From: an uncultured Planctomycetaceae bacterium | GTDB taxonomy: Bacteria > Planctomycetota > Planctomycetia > Planctomycetales > Planctomycetaceae | Reading direction: 5' to 3' | Assembly (NCBI GenBank): GCA_913031625.1 | Contig: CAJWGB010000003.1 | Span: forward strand, 1 to 64,000 | DNA length: 64,000 nt | Shown: positions 47,288-56,104 of the stretch, piece after piece | How the letters are laid out: each line of letters begins with the position of its first letter | Position numbering within the stretch: position 1 is the first letter of the stretch | Notes under the pieces: generated by a model | Seen by the model: the letters and a program-made list of their open reading frames with translations, nothing else | Databases searched by the model: none | Told to the model about the DNA's origin: nothing | Program-made: the position numbers and the translations under genes

Positions 47288-48520
47288 ATGCACCGACTGA
47301 CGTCCGCTGCCCTCGTCCTCTGTTTTGTTCCGTGTCTGGCTGCCCAGGAATGGACACGATTTCGGGGACCCAATGGTTCCGGCGTTGCCGTCGCACCAGG
47401 GCTACCCGTCAAATGGACCGAAGACGATTATTCATGGACGGCCGAGTTGCCGGGCACGGGCAACTCTTCGCCGGTTGTCTGGGGCGATCGACTGTTTGTG
47501 ACGGCGGCAGACGAGGACTCCGGGACGCGATTCCTGCTGTGTCTTGCTGCAGATTCGGGGAAGACACTCTGGACGCGGCAGTTTGAGTTCTCGTCATACA
47601 AGAAGCACAAGAACAACAGCTTTGCATCCAGTACGCCGTGCGTGGATTCGGATCACGTGTACGTGCTGTGGCAGTCAAAAGCCGGGTCTTCGCTCTCGGC
47701 AATCTCCCATGATGGGGAACCTGTCTGGGAATATGACCTCGGCAACTACACGCATGGGCAGGGAGGAGCCACCTCTCCAATCGTGGTCGGTGATCGGGTC
47801 ATCCTCAGCAACGACCAGAAGTCACCAAGCTTCCTGCTCGCAGTTGATCGGCTGACCGGTAAGGAACAATGGAAGGTGCCTCGCCTGGGCAAACGAGCCT
47901 GCTATTCAACTCCCTGCGTTTTTCGCTCTACTGGTCGTGGTGACGAACTGATTTTTACTCACTGTTATGAAGGGATCGTTGGAATTGATCCGGCGACAGG
48001 AAAACAACACTGGCACATCGACGTGTTTGGTCGCTCATCGCAGCGTGCTCTTGGTTCGCCCGTCGTGACTGACAATGTGGTCGTGGCCACAAGTGGCGCG
48101 GCAGCCGGAGAGCGACAACTCGTCGCCGTCAGACCTTCGGGCTCAAAAGGGAGTGCGTCAGCCGTGGAAGCGTGGCGCAGTGTGAAAATGACACCGCATG
48201 TTCCCACGCCCGTGATTCATGACGGGCGGCTGTACATTGTCAGTGATCAGGGGATTGCCAGTTGTGTGGATGCGGAATCCGGTGAGTTGCTCTGGAAGGG
48301 GAGGCTTAACGGGAGCTATTTTGGATCGCCTGTTTGTGTGAACGGGGTGATCTACTGCATTGACCTCGACGGGACCGTGGCCGTTTTCCAAACCGGAGAC
48401 AGTTTTAAGCTGTTGGCACGCGTGCCTCTCGGTGAAGGGTCGAAGGCCACACCAGCAGTGAGTGGCGGACGAATGTTCCTGCGCACGCATAGCAGGGTAT
48501 TCGCATTGTCAGGTCGCTAA
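47288..48520 (+). CDS. Exported PQQ-type beta-propeller protein
   Basis: The ATG at 47288 starts a signal peptide (MHRLTSAALVLCFVPCLAAQ). The 410-residue product has repeated tryptophan-docking blades (WTRFRGPNGSGVAVAPGLPVKW, GKTLWTRQFEF, KEQWKVPRLG, GELLWKGRL), as in PQQ enzymes and BamB-like propellers. It lacks an obvious metal or PQQ-binding enzyme motif, so a structural or scaffold role is as likely as a dehydrogenase. Very common family in planctomycetes. It ends against the NirD remnant on the other strand. Confidence 0.88.
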   Translation: MHRLTSAALVLCFVPCLAAQEWTRFRGPNGSGVAVAPGLPVKWTEDDYSWTAELPGTGNSSPVVWGDRLFVTAADEDSGTRFLLCLAADSGKTLWTRQFEFSSYKKHKNNSFASSTPCVDSDHVYVLWQSKAGSSLSAISHDGEPVWEYDLGNYTHGQGGATSPIVVGDRVILSNDQKSPSFLLAVDRLTGKEQWKVPRLGKRACYSTPCVFRSTGRGDELIFTHCYEGIVGIDPATGKQHWHIDVFGRSSQRALGSPVVTDNVVVATSGAAAGERQLVAVRPSGSKGSASAVEAWRSVKMTPHVPTPVIHDGRLYIVSDQGIASCVDAESGELLWKGRLNGSYFGSPVCVNGVIYCIDLDGTVAVFQTGDSFKLLARVPLGEGSKATPAVSGGRMFLRTHSRVFALSGR

Positions 48521-48726
48521 TGTAGGTCGGTGTGAGGGACACATGTTCTGTGTGGCATACCTTCGCCGCGCGTCGAGAACCGATACACGGCAATCTGCAC
48601 TTTGCCATGCTTGATGGTACCGCCTCCGTCATAAGGAAAGTCGTCGACCATCCCGACAGGCACCCATTTCAGCGTCTCGAGTTCATCTTCGTGCTGAGAT
48701 TCGATTTCCCCGCGACACTTCTCCAT
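48517..48726 (-). pseudogene. Truncated, frameshifted NirD (nitrite reductase small subunit) remnant
   Basis: In the frame starting near 48726, DELETLKWVPVGMVDDFPYDGGGTIKHGKVQIAVYRFSTRGE matches the start of the Rieske-type NirD family. Directly after GE the expected continuation WYATQNMCP is present but in another frame (a one-base loss near 48561). The sequence then stops after about 10 more residues, abutting the next gene. The Rieske ligands downstream are gone. It overlaps the end of the NirB-like frame by about 44 bases. It is therefore a decayed gene end. Confidence 0.65.
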
Positions 48727-50047
48727 GTTGAGGAACTGTTCCAGAGAAATTGCTGGACGAACAAACCTGACCCGAATCTGGCAGCATGTCAGTTCCAACG
48801 GCAGTTGCTCCGCCGGCAGATCCAGCCGTCAGATCTCCTGCAGAACAGGGAAGTGCTTCCTGCGATCGGACATAGCTGAGCAATGTTCCATAGTCGGCTG
48901 CGTCACCAATCAGAATACCACCAACCAGGTGGTTGCCACCTTTCGAGAAGACGAGCCTGCGGTACGTTCCGGCGACTGGATCGCTGAAGACTGTTGAGCA
49001 GACTGTTTCGTCGGATGTTTCGTAGTCGCCAAAGCTGGCAACATCGACACCCATCAGTTTGAGTTTTCTGGAGACGTCAGTCCCGCCGAATCGTCGATCG
49101 TCCCCACACAGGTTTGCTGCCATGATCTCAGCCATCTCCCAGCCGGGAGCCATAAGGCCGTAGATCATGCCATTATGAAACGTGCATTCGCCAATCGCGA
49201 AGATGTCAGAGTCACTGGTCTGCAGACGATCGTTGACCTGAATTCCACCGTGCTCTCCCAGCGCGAGTCCACATTCCTGCGCCAACTCGTCTCGTGGCCG
49301 AATCCCGGCCGACACAATGATCATCTCGCAATCGATTGATTCGCCGGTGGTGAACTTAATTCGCTCGACTTTTCTGTCGCCGTAAACTTCCTGCACACCG
49401 GAACTCAGATGAACATGAACTCCCAATTCTTCAATCTTGCGGACGAGCGTTTCCGAGCCGGCATCATCCACCTGTCGTGGCATCAGGCGTGAAGCAAATT
49501 CGATAACGTGTGTCTCGAGATCGAGGTCGAATGCGGCTTTTGCAGCTTCAAGACCAAGCAGGCCTCCTCCAATTACGGCACAGGCCTTTGAGTGCTCTGC
49601 GTATTGAATAATGTGCTGAAGATCCTCAATGGTGCGATAGACAAATACGCCTTTCTTCCGGATGCCGGGGATGGGCGGGACGAGTGGATACGAACCGGTC
49701 GCCATGACGATCCTGTCGTACGCGATCTCAACACCGCGACTGCTGACGACTGTTTTGCAGTCTCGGTCGATCGTGCACGCTCGGTCTCCCAGGTGCAACT
49801 TAATTCCAACGCGTTCGTACCATTCACGCCTTGCCAGCATCAGCTTCTCGGCGTCTCGATGCGCGAAGAACGAAGTGAGACCCACTCGGTCGTATGCTGC
49901 ACGTGGTTCTTCGCAGAATGTGACAATCCGGTATCGACGATTCAGGTCGTATTCGACCAGCCGCTCACAGAAACGAAGACCGACCATGCCGTTACCGATA
50001 ACGACGATCGTTTCCGGTTCGTCCGGAGTATTGCTTTCGATGCTCAT
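48683..50047 (-). CDS. NirB-like FAD/NAD(P)H oxidoreductase, truncated after the flavoprotein part
   Basis: The 454-residue frame has FAD-binding VVIGNGMVGLRFCERL near residue 14, NAD(P)-binding ACAVIGGGLLGLEAAKAAF near residue 146 and FAIGECTFHNGMIYGLMAPGWEMA. These match the N-terminal part of NirB (assimilatory nitrite reductase large subunit). The expected BFD [2Fe-2S] motif (QVCSCNNV) is replaced by QVCSSSNFSGT, and the sulfite-reductase-like half with the siroheme and 4Fe-4S ligands is missing. It could survive as a stand-alone NADH oxidoreductase or be a pseudogene. The start at 50047 is a choice among several Met; the SD is weak. Confidence 0.75.
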   Translation of the reverse strand: MSIESNTPDEPETIVVIGNGMVGLRFCERLVEYDLNRRYRIVTFCEEPRAAYDRVGLTSFFAHRDAEKLMLARREWYERVGIKLHLGDRACTIDRDCKTVVSSRGVEIAYDRIVMATGSYPLVPPIPGIRKKGVFVYRTIEDLQHIIQYAEHSKACAVIGGGLLGLEAAKAAFDLDLETHVIEFASRLMPRQVDDAGSETLVRKIEELGVHVHLSSGVQEVYGDRKVERIKFTTGESIDCEMIIVSAGIRPRDELAQECGLALGEHGGIQVNDRLQTSDSDIFAIGECTFHNGMIYGLMAPGWEMAEIMAANLCGDDRRFGGTDVSRKLKLMGVDVASFGDYETSDETVCSTVFSDPVAGTYRRLVFSKGGNHLVGGILIGDAADYGTLLSYVRSQEALPCSAGDLTAGSAGGATAVGTDMLPDSGQVCSSSNFSGTVPQHGEVSRGNRISARR

Positions 50048-50480
50048 CACAATGCTCGAGTCCACAGAGTGCATTCCCGAAAGAGCAACGGACGTGCCAT
50101 TAGAGGCTTTCACGTGGCACTGCATTTTGCAATCGCTCAATACGCAGGCGATTGCCACAGGTCTGTGAATCAAGCGTTGACCAGCGTGTTGTGTGGTCTG
50201 TGGCAAGTACGGGGACTTCGCTGCGCGCTCATCATGCATCGACTCGACGGCGTTGCGAAGTATCTACGCAAAGCGTGGCAATCCACGATTCACCTGGGTC
50301 GGGGTAATTCGTCGGCCGGAGCGATCGCAGCGAGGACCGACGGCGAGCAGTGTTGGGCGGTTTATGAATGTCTGCGGGAAAGCCAGCGTCGCTCTGAAAT
50401 CAGAATGTTTTTCTGCAGACCGTGGGTTCAACAGCGATGACGTGCCGGTGCCCTATGTTGACCTGCGCTGACGTCGGACC
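50048..50480. other. Leader gap before the NirB-like gene
   Basis: No gene is convincing in this 433-base gap on either strand. It contains the inverted repeat at 50129-50155. It should carry the promoter of the NirB-like gene. Confidence 0.4.
50129..50155 (-). promoter_or_regulatory. Inverted repeat upstream of the NirB-like gene
   Basis: GCAATCGC (50129-50136) and GCGATTGC (50148-50155) are perfect inverted repeats separated by 11 bases, about 80-110 bases before the likely start codon. Symmetry and place suggest a regulator site or a leader hairpin; no regulator is known. Confidence 0.4.
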
Positions 50481-51056
50481 TTACTGCCCTCGCTCCGACT
50501 GGTTGTTGAGTTGGTTGATCCAGTGTTGAAGAATCACGATGCAGGATGGTGTGTGGGTGATTTTTCCGGAGCACACGGCTTCGTAAGCTTCCCGTGCTGA
50601 CATCCTGACGCACTGAATCTGTTCCGTTCCTTCCGGAGACGATTCGTGGAACGTCAATTCTGTGGCGTGGAACAGGACTGTGGGGGAAACCACGCTTGCG
50701 GTAAACGGATCAACGGTCGAGAGCTCGGTCCATTCGGCAGCTCTGATTCCCAGCTCTTCCAGAAGTTCCCGCTGAGCACAGTCGACGGCCGGTTCATCAC
50801 CTTCACGCCCGCCACTGACGGCTTCAATGGTGACGCGGCCGACGGCGTAGTGAAACTCTTCAGTCAAGAAGACCTCATCTCCCTGCCATGCAAGGACGCA
50901 GATTCCGGGCTTGATGGTAACGACGCTGTGCGTGCCTGGCTGACCGTCCGGTCGGATAACGTCGTCCTTTTTCACGTGCAGCCAGGGGTCTCGGTATGCC
51001 TCTGTGGTTTCGAGGATTGTCCATGGGCCATGCGGGCGACCGTTCATGTTGTCCAT
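50481..51056 (-). CDS. Nudix hydrolase (ADP-ribose pyrophosphatase-like)
   Basis: The ATG at 51056 follows a CAGGGACGAG site. The 191-residue protein has a perfect Nudix box, GGREGDEPAVDCAQRELLEELGI (GX5EX7REUXEEXGU), near residue 82-104. The N-terminal WTILETTEAYRDPWLHVKKDDVI strand arrangement is typical of ADP-ribose/NDP-sugar pyrophosphatases. It hydrolyses nucleoside diphosphate derivatives, with the exact one unknown. It precedes the NirB-like gene by about 430 bases on the same strand, so the two are probably independent. Confidence 0.9.
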   Translation of the reverse strand: MDNMNGRPHGPWTILETTEAYRDPWLHVKKDDVIRPDGQPGTHSVVTIKPGICVLAWQGDEVFLTEEFHYAVGRVTIEAVSGGREGDEPAVDCAQRELLEELGIRAAEWTELSTVDPFTASVVSPTVLFHATELTFHESSPEGTEQIQCVRMSAREAYEAVCSGKITHTPSCIVILQHWINQLNNQSERGQ

Positions 51057-51508
51057 TCTCGTCCCTGTTGATCGTTCGATATCACTTCGATCACACGTGT
51101 GATCAGTCTGGGTGCCATCCCTGGTTCGAGTTGACGCCACACTCATGGGTTCCGTGTGATCGTAACTCATTTGGATAAAGGGTGTTACGGTGGGTTATCC
51201 CTGTTGTCCGGAAACTTTGGCACAGGCTTCGCCAATAGAATTGTCGTCAGCCGAGACAAGGAAACTCAGACGGAATTGAGATCAGGCGAGCGGTTTGCGT
51301 TCGCCGGATACGGCGGTTGCCGACACCGGAAATGGCGCTGGAGTTGTCGACGTACGTCCATGCACTCCAGCGATAACTCAATGGAGACTTTCTGTTCCCG
51401 CATCCGATCGTGAAACCCACCACGGAGCAATTGGCGTGGTTTACTTCTTCGATGGCGATCGCGATGCGGGGCAGAATGGACCCTGACTCATGACGAAAGG
51501 AACTGGCA
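51057..51508. other. Divergent gap before the Tyr-rich exported peptide
   Basis: This 452-base gap should hold the promoters for the Nudix gene (leftward) and the Tyr-rich peptide (rightward). No frame is convincing. CTGGAGT (about 51332) and ACTCCAG (about 51364) form an inverted repeat with a long spacer, of unknown meaning. Confidence 0.35.
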
Positions 51509-51820
51509 ATGACTCGTAAATCCATGATGCTGGCGATGCTGGCTGCGGCAATGACTTTTGTCACCGCAGACACAGCGGAGGCTCAGACCTGGCGACGATC
51601 GCGCTCGGCATTCTCAATTAGTATCGGCGGACCTTCCGGCGGATTTTCTTATAGCCGCGGCTACAACCCTTATGTGGTTCGTCCTGTCCGCAGAAGTCCC
51701 GTCTATTACAACAGTCGATTCCGCAACTACGGGTACGGAGTTCCCGTGTATCGCTCCTACTCGGTACCGAGTTACGGATTCGGATATCCTTCGTACGGTT
51801 ATGGAAGCACCTGCTGGTAG
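51509..51820 (+). CDS. Small exported Tyr/Ser/Gly-rich protein
   Basis: Good site (GAAAGGAACTGGCA) then MTRKSMMLAMLAAAMTFVTADTAEA, a signal peptide. The rest of the 103 residues is YRSYSVPSYGFGYPSYGYG-like: Tyr, Gly, Ser, Pro and Arg, ending in GSTCW. Such peptides occur in planctomycetes as putative envelope or wall components. No family symbol. A strong terminator follows, so it is a one-gene unit. Confidence 0.75.
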   Translation: MTRKSMMLAMLAAAMTFVTADTAEAQTWRRSRSAFSISIGGPSGGFSYSRGYNPYVVRPVRRSPVYYNSRFRNYGYGVPVYRSYSVPSYGFGYPSYGYGSTCW

Positions 51821-51856
51821 GCCAGTCCTGATTGTCAGTAGTGCAGACTGCGAATG

Positions 51857-51896
51857 AAGGTGGCCCGCAGCCTGGCTGTGGGTCGCCTTCTTTTTT
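51857..51896 (+). terminator. Rho-independent terminator of the Tyr-rich peptide gene
   Basis: AAGGTGGCCCGCAGCC and GGCTGTGGGTCGCCTT form a near-continuous stem of about 15 bp with some wobble pairs, followed by CTTTTTT. It begins 37 bases after the stop. Confidence 0.85.
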
Positions 51897-52075
51897 GAGC
51901 GGCACCCCTTTGAGCGAGGGGTTGTTGATCAAACGCTGGCTTTGGCAGGAGTAGAGAGAGCGAGGCCTGTCCGGTGACTCGTCCTCGCAGTAACCTGATT
52001 CGAAGTGATCAAAACAGCCCCGTGAGTTTGAAGGTGCCGGACCCCGCTTCGCTCGCCCCAGCCTACATGGTGGTC

Positions 52076-53155
52076 CTACCGTCGTCGGCCCTCACGCGAT
52101 CGACCGGAGCCTGACCGACCTGAGCGTCCCCCTCCTGGTCCCCCACGATCAATCTCTCCGTCACCGTCGCGGTCTTCACCATAGGGAACATCGGCTTCAA
52201 AGTAGATGTTGAGATTGCGGCCTTTGGTGACGTGTTCCGAGTAGACTTTCTTTTCGGTCGTCTTTGCGAATTCTCCATTGGCCGTCAGCATCGCTGTTTT
52301 GATTGCTGCATTCTCGGCGGTCAGGGGAAGTTGAGCCATGACCTTACCTTCAAGACCAAACTCTCCGGGTCTCACAAGCACGATCGACGGTTCATCTTTC
52401 AGTCCCTCGATCTTTTTCTTCCAGTCGGCCGATGAATCGAAGTCGATATGGAACCGTCCGATGATCGTTGGATCGTTTGCGACTTCTTTGAGGCTGCTCC
52501 GCAGCGGCTGAGTCTGCTCATCGCTTCCATGCACCAGAACAAGGACGCGTTGATCAGCGGACGCAACATTCAGTGCCTGACGGACACTGTGGAAGTCCTG
52601 CACGTTTGCGCGTGTCGTTTTCTCTTTTGCCGGATAGACGGCAGCCACTCGTTCGAGCTGCGCGACACAGGCAGCCGTGCTGCGTCCCAGGACATGCTCG
52701 GGCCCACGACCTGCTCTGGAAAGCCAGTCCTGTCCGTCGGGTGACAACAGACAGAAGGCGCTGTTTTCGAAGCGACCATTCAGAAACGTACGAACATATT
52801 TCTGATGCTCAGCACTCTCGTAGGAATCGATACGAACACACACGAAGTCACGAGTGGCTTCAATGAACTCATTAGATGCGAACAGACCGTTCTGCGTAGA
52901 GGTGTAGCCTGGTCAGAAGACGCCTGAAACGCCGTGACACTGGGTTGCGGCCGCCACAAACATGATCGGGCGCCCACTTCTCTTTGCTTCTGCGAGAGCG
53001 GTTTCCCATGTGGTGTACCATGCGATGCCCGGTTCACCGATGTCCAGCTCTGATGCGCCAAGGTCAGAGGGCCGCGGGCCACCCTGAGCCCATAACGGTG
53101 GTGCCAGCGCTACAAGTGTGCACAGGACCATCGGAATCCATTGTGTCGGTTTCAT
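52076..53155 (-). CDS. Thioredoxin-like exported protein with an in-frame TGA (candidate selenoprotein)
   Basis: The ATG at 53155 follows AGGAAATCTCC and begins a signal peptide (to about residue 23). Frame and protein sense continue in one phase from 53155 to 52076, except for a single TGA at 52913-52915 (codon 81). Around it the sense is intact: IAWYTTWETALAEAKRSGRP-IMFVAAATQCHGVSGVF, then PGYTSTQNGLFASNEFIEATRDF-VCVRIDSYES. This is a thioredoxin-like (WxxxxxxAxxxAxxxxxPI) domain with Cys73 and the TGA near the expected redox site. The C-terminal half has a second domain and an Asp-rich DRDGDGEID loop. If TGA is read as selenocysteine the product is 359 residues; if not, the gene is broken. 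Confidence 0.75.
52878..52895 (-). promoter_or_regulatory. SECIS-like hairpin after the in-frame TGA
   Basis: On the mRNA strand GCAGAACGGUCUGUUCGC folds as GAAC/GUUC plus GC/GC with one bulged A and an apical loop GGUCU. The loop begins 24 nt after the TGA. Bacterial SECIS elements are short hairpins whose apical loop, with an early G and U, lies about 16-37 nt after the UGA. The E. coli fdhF loop contains the same GGUCU. The match to these rules is good. No energy was computed. Confidence 0.55.
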
Positions 53156-53404
53156 TGGAGATTTCCTGAGTTTCGGGCATCGATAAAGTCTGAAACGCGG
53201 TTCCGTGCCGCTCATCGACGTGCCATTCTCCCTTCAAACCCAATTTCCCTCCAATTGGGTCGCACGTTCTGCAGAAAGCGGTCTCGAAACGGTGTGTCTG
53301 AGCAGATTCCCGCATCGGGCCAGAGTTTGGGAGCTATGTTGAAGTGTGGCGTTTTGGTAACGCCCGGCATACCCCGCATAACCGCTTCAACTTGTCACGC
53401 CATC

Positions 53405-55144
53405 ATGGCAGATCCTTCCATAGAAGCCCCGCACTCAGCCGCAGGCTCGATGACTTCTCGATCACGCATGGCGGACGCAATCTGGCTGTGTTGTTTCCTG
53501 ATGGCAGGACTTGTCGTGATGTCGATTCACGGTGCGGATAATGACCTGTGGGGGCACGTGACTTATGGAAAGGACGTGCTGAGGGACGGATATCTGCACC
53601 CCACCACGACATGGTCATATGCGGTCGATGACTTCCGCTGGGTAAACCATGAGAACATTGCCGAACTCTCCATGGCTGCCGCCGACATGCTGGGGGGGCA
53701 GACTGGCCTGCTGCTGCTGAAATCTTTTCTCATTCTGGTAATCCTCGGCACGCCGGTCTTTGTTGCACGCCGCCAGGGAGCAGGACTGATTCCCTGTCTG
53801 GTGATTGTCGCCATGTTGGTGTTCAACATGGCGTTCCACTCGCTCATGAGGCCTCATCTGTTCAGCTACGCACTGTTTGTCCTGATGATGGCCGCATTGG
53901 TGACGGGGCTGCCCGGGGCAACAACTGATCGAGACAACACATGGAGATTCGGCAGGAGTTTGTGGTTCATTCCAATCATCCTGTGCGTCTGGACGAATGC
54001 CCACGGCGGCTATCTTGCCGGCCTTGCCATTCTTGCGGCATGGCTGGGGCTTGATGCGGGCGAATTGCTCATCAATCGCGACAGCCGCCTGCGGTCAACG
54101 GTCTATCACCATGCAATTCTGTTCTCCGTGAGTGTAGGGGCATGCCTGATAAATCCATACGGCCTTGAGCTTCATCGATGGATGCTTTCGTCGCTTGGCA
54201 GACAGCGTCCGGAGATCATGGAATGGGCGCCGTTGGCACTGTTGGAACTTCAGGGAGCTCCTTTCTGGGCGATGGTCTTCGCGGTTGTGCTGAGTCTCAG
54301 AAACTCAACAGCGGAGATTCGCTGGCCCGGCCTGCTCATGACGGGCCTTGTCGCGGTGATGGCGATTCTTCATCGCCGCCACTTGCCGTTCGTGGCAATG
54401 TCTCTGACGTTTGTCCTTGCTCCGCACCTGCAATCTGCATGGCAGGCGATTTGCCGGAGGATGGAGCAACAGGTGGAGTTGGCAGGTCAGAGTCCCGTTG
54501 CCCGTCGACCGCGTCTTGCCATGCCGGTTGCTGTTCTGATTGCACTTTGCTGTCTGCAGTATCCCAAACAGGCAATCCTGCCTGTGGAACGTGAAATCTA
54601 TCCGGTCAGCGCTATGGAGTTCATGGACCAGCATGATCTGTATGGCAATGTGTTCGTGACGTTTAACTGGGCTCAGTACGCCATTGGGGTTTTCTCAGAG
54701 AACAGTCCGGAGTCGCGAGTTGCCTACGACGGCCGATTTCGAACGTGTTACCCGCAACATATCATTGATATGTATTCGGATTTTGTTCTGGGAGATCTGC
54801 CTCCGACCGAACGATATCGTGAAGCAGCATCTGGCCCGTTTGATCCTGACAGGGCACTGGAGTTTCACTCCCCGGATCTTGTTCTGTTTGAACGCATGCG
54901 AGCGAACTGCATTGAGGTGATGGAACGAAACTCTGAGACATGGTGCCTGCTTTATCAGGACAGCAGAGCTCAGCTGTGGGGGCGTCGATCCATCTTCGAT
55001 GATCCAGCCTCTCCTCGGTACCTGCCGCAGGACCGGCGCGATATCAGCGATGAACTCCAGCACGGAATCGTTGAATGGCCAGCGATTCCGAAGTCGGCTG
55101 AGATCCCAGTGCGGGTTGCGCGAACTCGCGAGCTGGCTCTCTGA
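53405..55144 (+). CDS. Polytopic membrane protein of unknown function
   Basis: The start at 53405 is uncertain (a Met at 53336 is also in frame and near a GGGAG). The 579-residue product has about ten membrane helices (LLCCFLMAGLVVM, LLLKSFLILVILGTPVFV, CLVIVAMLVFNMAF, FIPIILCVWTNAHGGYLAGLAILAAWL and more), with HLPFVAMSLTFVLA later and a soluble C-terminal domain of about 140 residues (YGNVFVTFNWAQYAIGVF). The overall layout is that of a GT-C-like or O-antigen-type membrane glycosyl protein. An Asp-containing loop after helix 1 (GADNDLWGHVTYG) fits GT-C enzymes. Substrate unknown. Confidence 0.8.
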   Translation: MADPSIEAPHSAAGSMTSRSRMADAIWLCCFLMAGLVVMSIHGADNDLWGHVTYGKDVLRDGYLHPTTTWSYAVDDFRWVNHENIAELSMAAADMLGGQTGLLLLKSFLILVILGTPVFVARRQGAGLIPCLVIVAMLVFNMAFHSLMRPHLFSYALFVLMMAALVTGLPGATTDRDNTWRFGRSLWFIPIILCVWTNAHGGYLAGLAILAAWLGLDAGELLINRDSRLRSTVYHHAILFSVSVGACLINPYGLELHRWMLSSLGRQRPEIMEWAPLALLELQGAPFWAMVFAVVLSLRNSTAEIRWPGLLMTGLVAVMAILHRRHLPFVAMSLTFVLAPHLQSAWQAICRRMEQQVELAGQSPVARRPRLAMPVAVLIALCCLQYPKQAILPVEREIYPVSAMEFMDQHDLYGNVFVTFNWAQYAIGVFSENSPESRVAYDGRFRTCYPQHIIDMYSDFVLGDLPPTERYREAASGPFDPDRALEFHSPDLVLFERMRANCIEVMERNSETWCLLYQDSRAQLWGRRSIFDDPASPRYLPQDRRDISDELQHGIVEWPAIPKSAEIPVRVARTRELAL

Positions 55145-55262
55145 GGCTGCCGTTGCCGGTCGAGTCTTTCCACCATTCGGCCTGCACCGTTGTCTTTCCG
55201 TCGCTGCGCAGCAAAATGCAGCCTCCTGTGAGACTTCACCACACTCGTGACCCGGCCATCGA

Positions 55263-55955
55263 ATGGCGTCTAAAAGCATTATTGTTTCCCCTGGAATCCG
55301 CGAACGCACGGTTGTATTTGATGGCGGTCGAATTGAAGAAGTGCCCGACGACTGGGCTCATCTTCCGCCCGGCGATGCAACATGGACGCGTCGTGTTAAG
55401 GCAGCCGGGCCGTCATGGACCGTGCAGGAGAAGCGTGGCCGCAAGACGTTTGGTCGAGGGATCTACGCTCCGGCTGCCACAATCAAGCAGGTGAAGGATG
55501 ACCTTGATGCAGAACGATCGACGGAGAAGTATCAGAAGCAGCGCGCGGCACAGGTTCGTCGTCGGGAGCAACAGCAGACGGAGTATGTCGAAGATTTTCA
55601 TGGTGCCGTTGTCACGTTTCTCAGATTCCACGAGCGGTATCGGGAGATCGCACGACAGCTGGCCACTCAGGTCACTGTACACGCAACGCCGGTCGGCAGC
55701 GGAACAGTGGCGAGAACAAAGAGGATTCCGATTGAGGAGCGTGCCGAGTCAGCCGTGATCGCATGGTTGCGTCATCAGACAACCGGCTATGACCAGATGA
55801 GTATCCCTCGAGTCCGCGGCAAGCGACGTGAGGTCAGACGAATGCTGGCAGAACGATCGAGAGCTCTGCTGAAGAAGTATCGGGACGGTCTTGATGTCCC
55901 GTCGAGTTGCCCGCTGCGACAGGCACTCAACCAGGTTAGGCCAACCGTATTATAA
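55263..55955 (+). CDS. DUF2293 domain protein
   Basis: The 230-residue protein ends in the DUF2293 domain: TKRIPIEERAESAVIAWLRHQTTGYDQMSIPRVRGKRREVRRMLAERSRALLKKYR. The middle is a charged helical segment, and the N-terminus has FDGGRIEEVPDDWAHLPPGDATWTRRVK. Many basic residues suggest nucleic-acid binding, but no function is known for the family. It follows the membrane protein by about 120 bases. Confidence 0.85.
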   Translation: MASKSIIVSPGIRERTVVFDGGRIEEVPDDWAHLPPGDATWTRRVKAAGPSWTVQEKRGRKTFGRGIYAPAATIKQVKDDLDAERSTEKYQKQRAAQVRRREQQQTEYVEDFHGAVVTFLRFHERYREIARQLATQVTVHATPVGSGTVARTKRIPIEERAESAVIAWLRHQTTGYDQMSIPRVRGKRREVRRMLAERSRALLKKYRDGLDVPSSCPLRQALNQVRPTVL

Positions 55956-56104
55956 AAGCCCGCAGGGGACTGTGACCTTTTCGCTTACATGTCAGGAATT
56001 ACATCTGCTGTTGCAGGGTGGCTGACTGGAATGTGGCCATGCTGATGGTTTCTGTGAGCCCGGCGGGGTGTCCTGTGGATCCGGGTTCTGCGAGCCCGAC
56101 CTGA

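Noticed and set aside
52076-52843. GTG start making an independent downstream gene
   Set aside because: The GTG lies inside a beta-strand of the thioredoxin-like domain, and conserved sense continues upstream of it.
52913-53215. Two separate genes at the thioredoxin-like locus
   Set aside because: The two halves share one frame and one conserved domain, so a single gene with an in-frame TGA is simpler.
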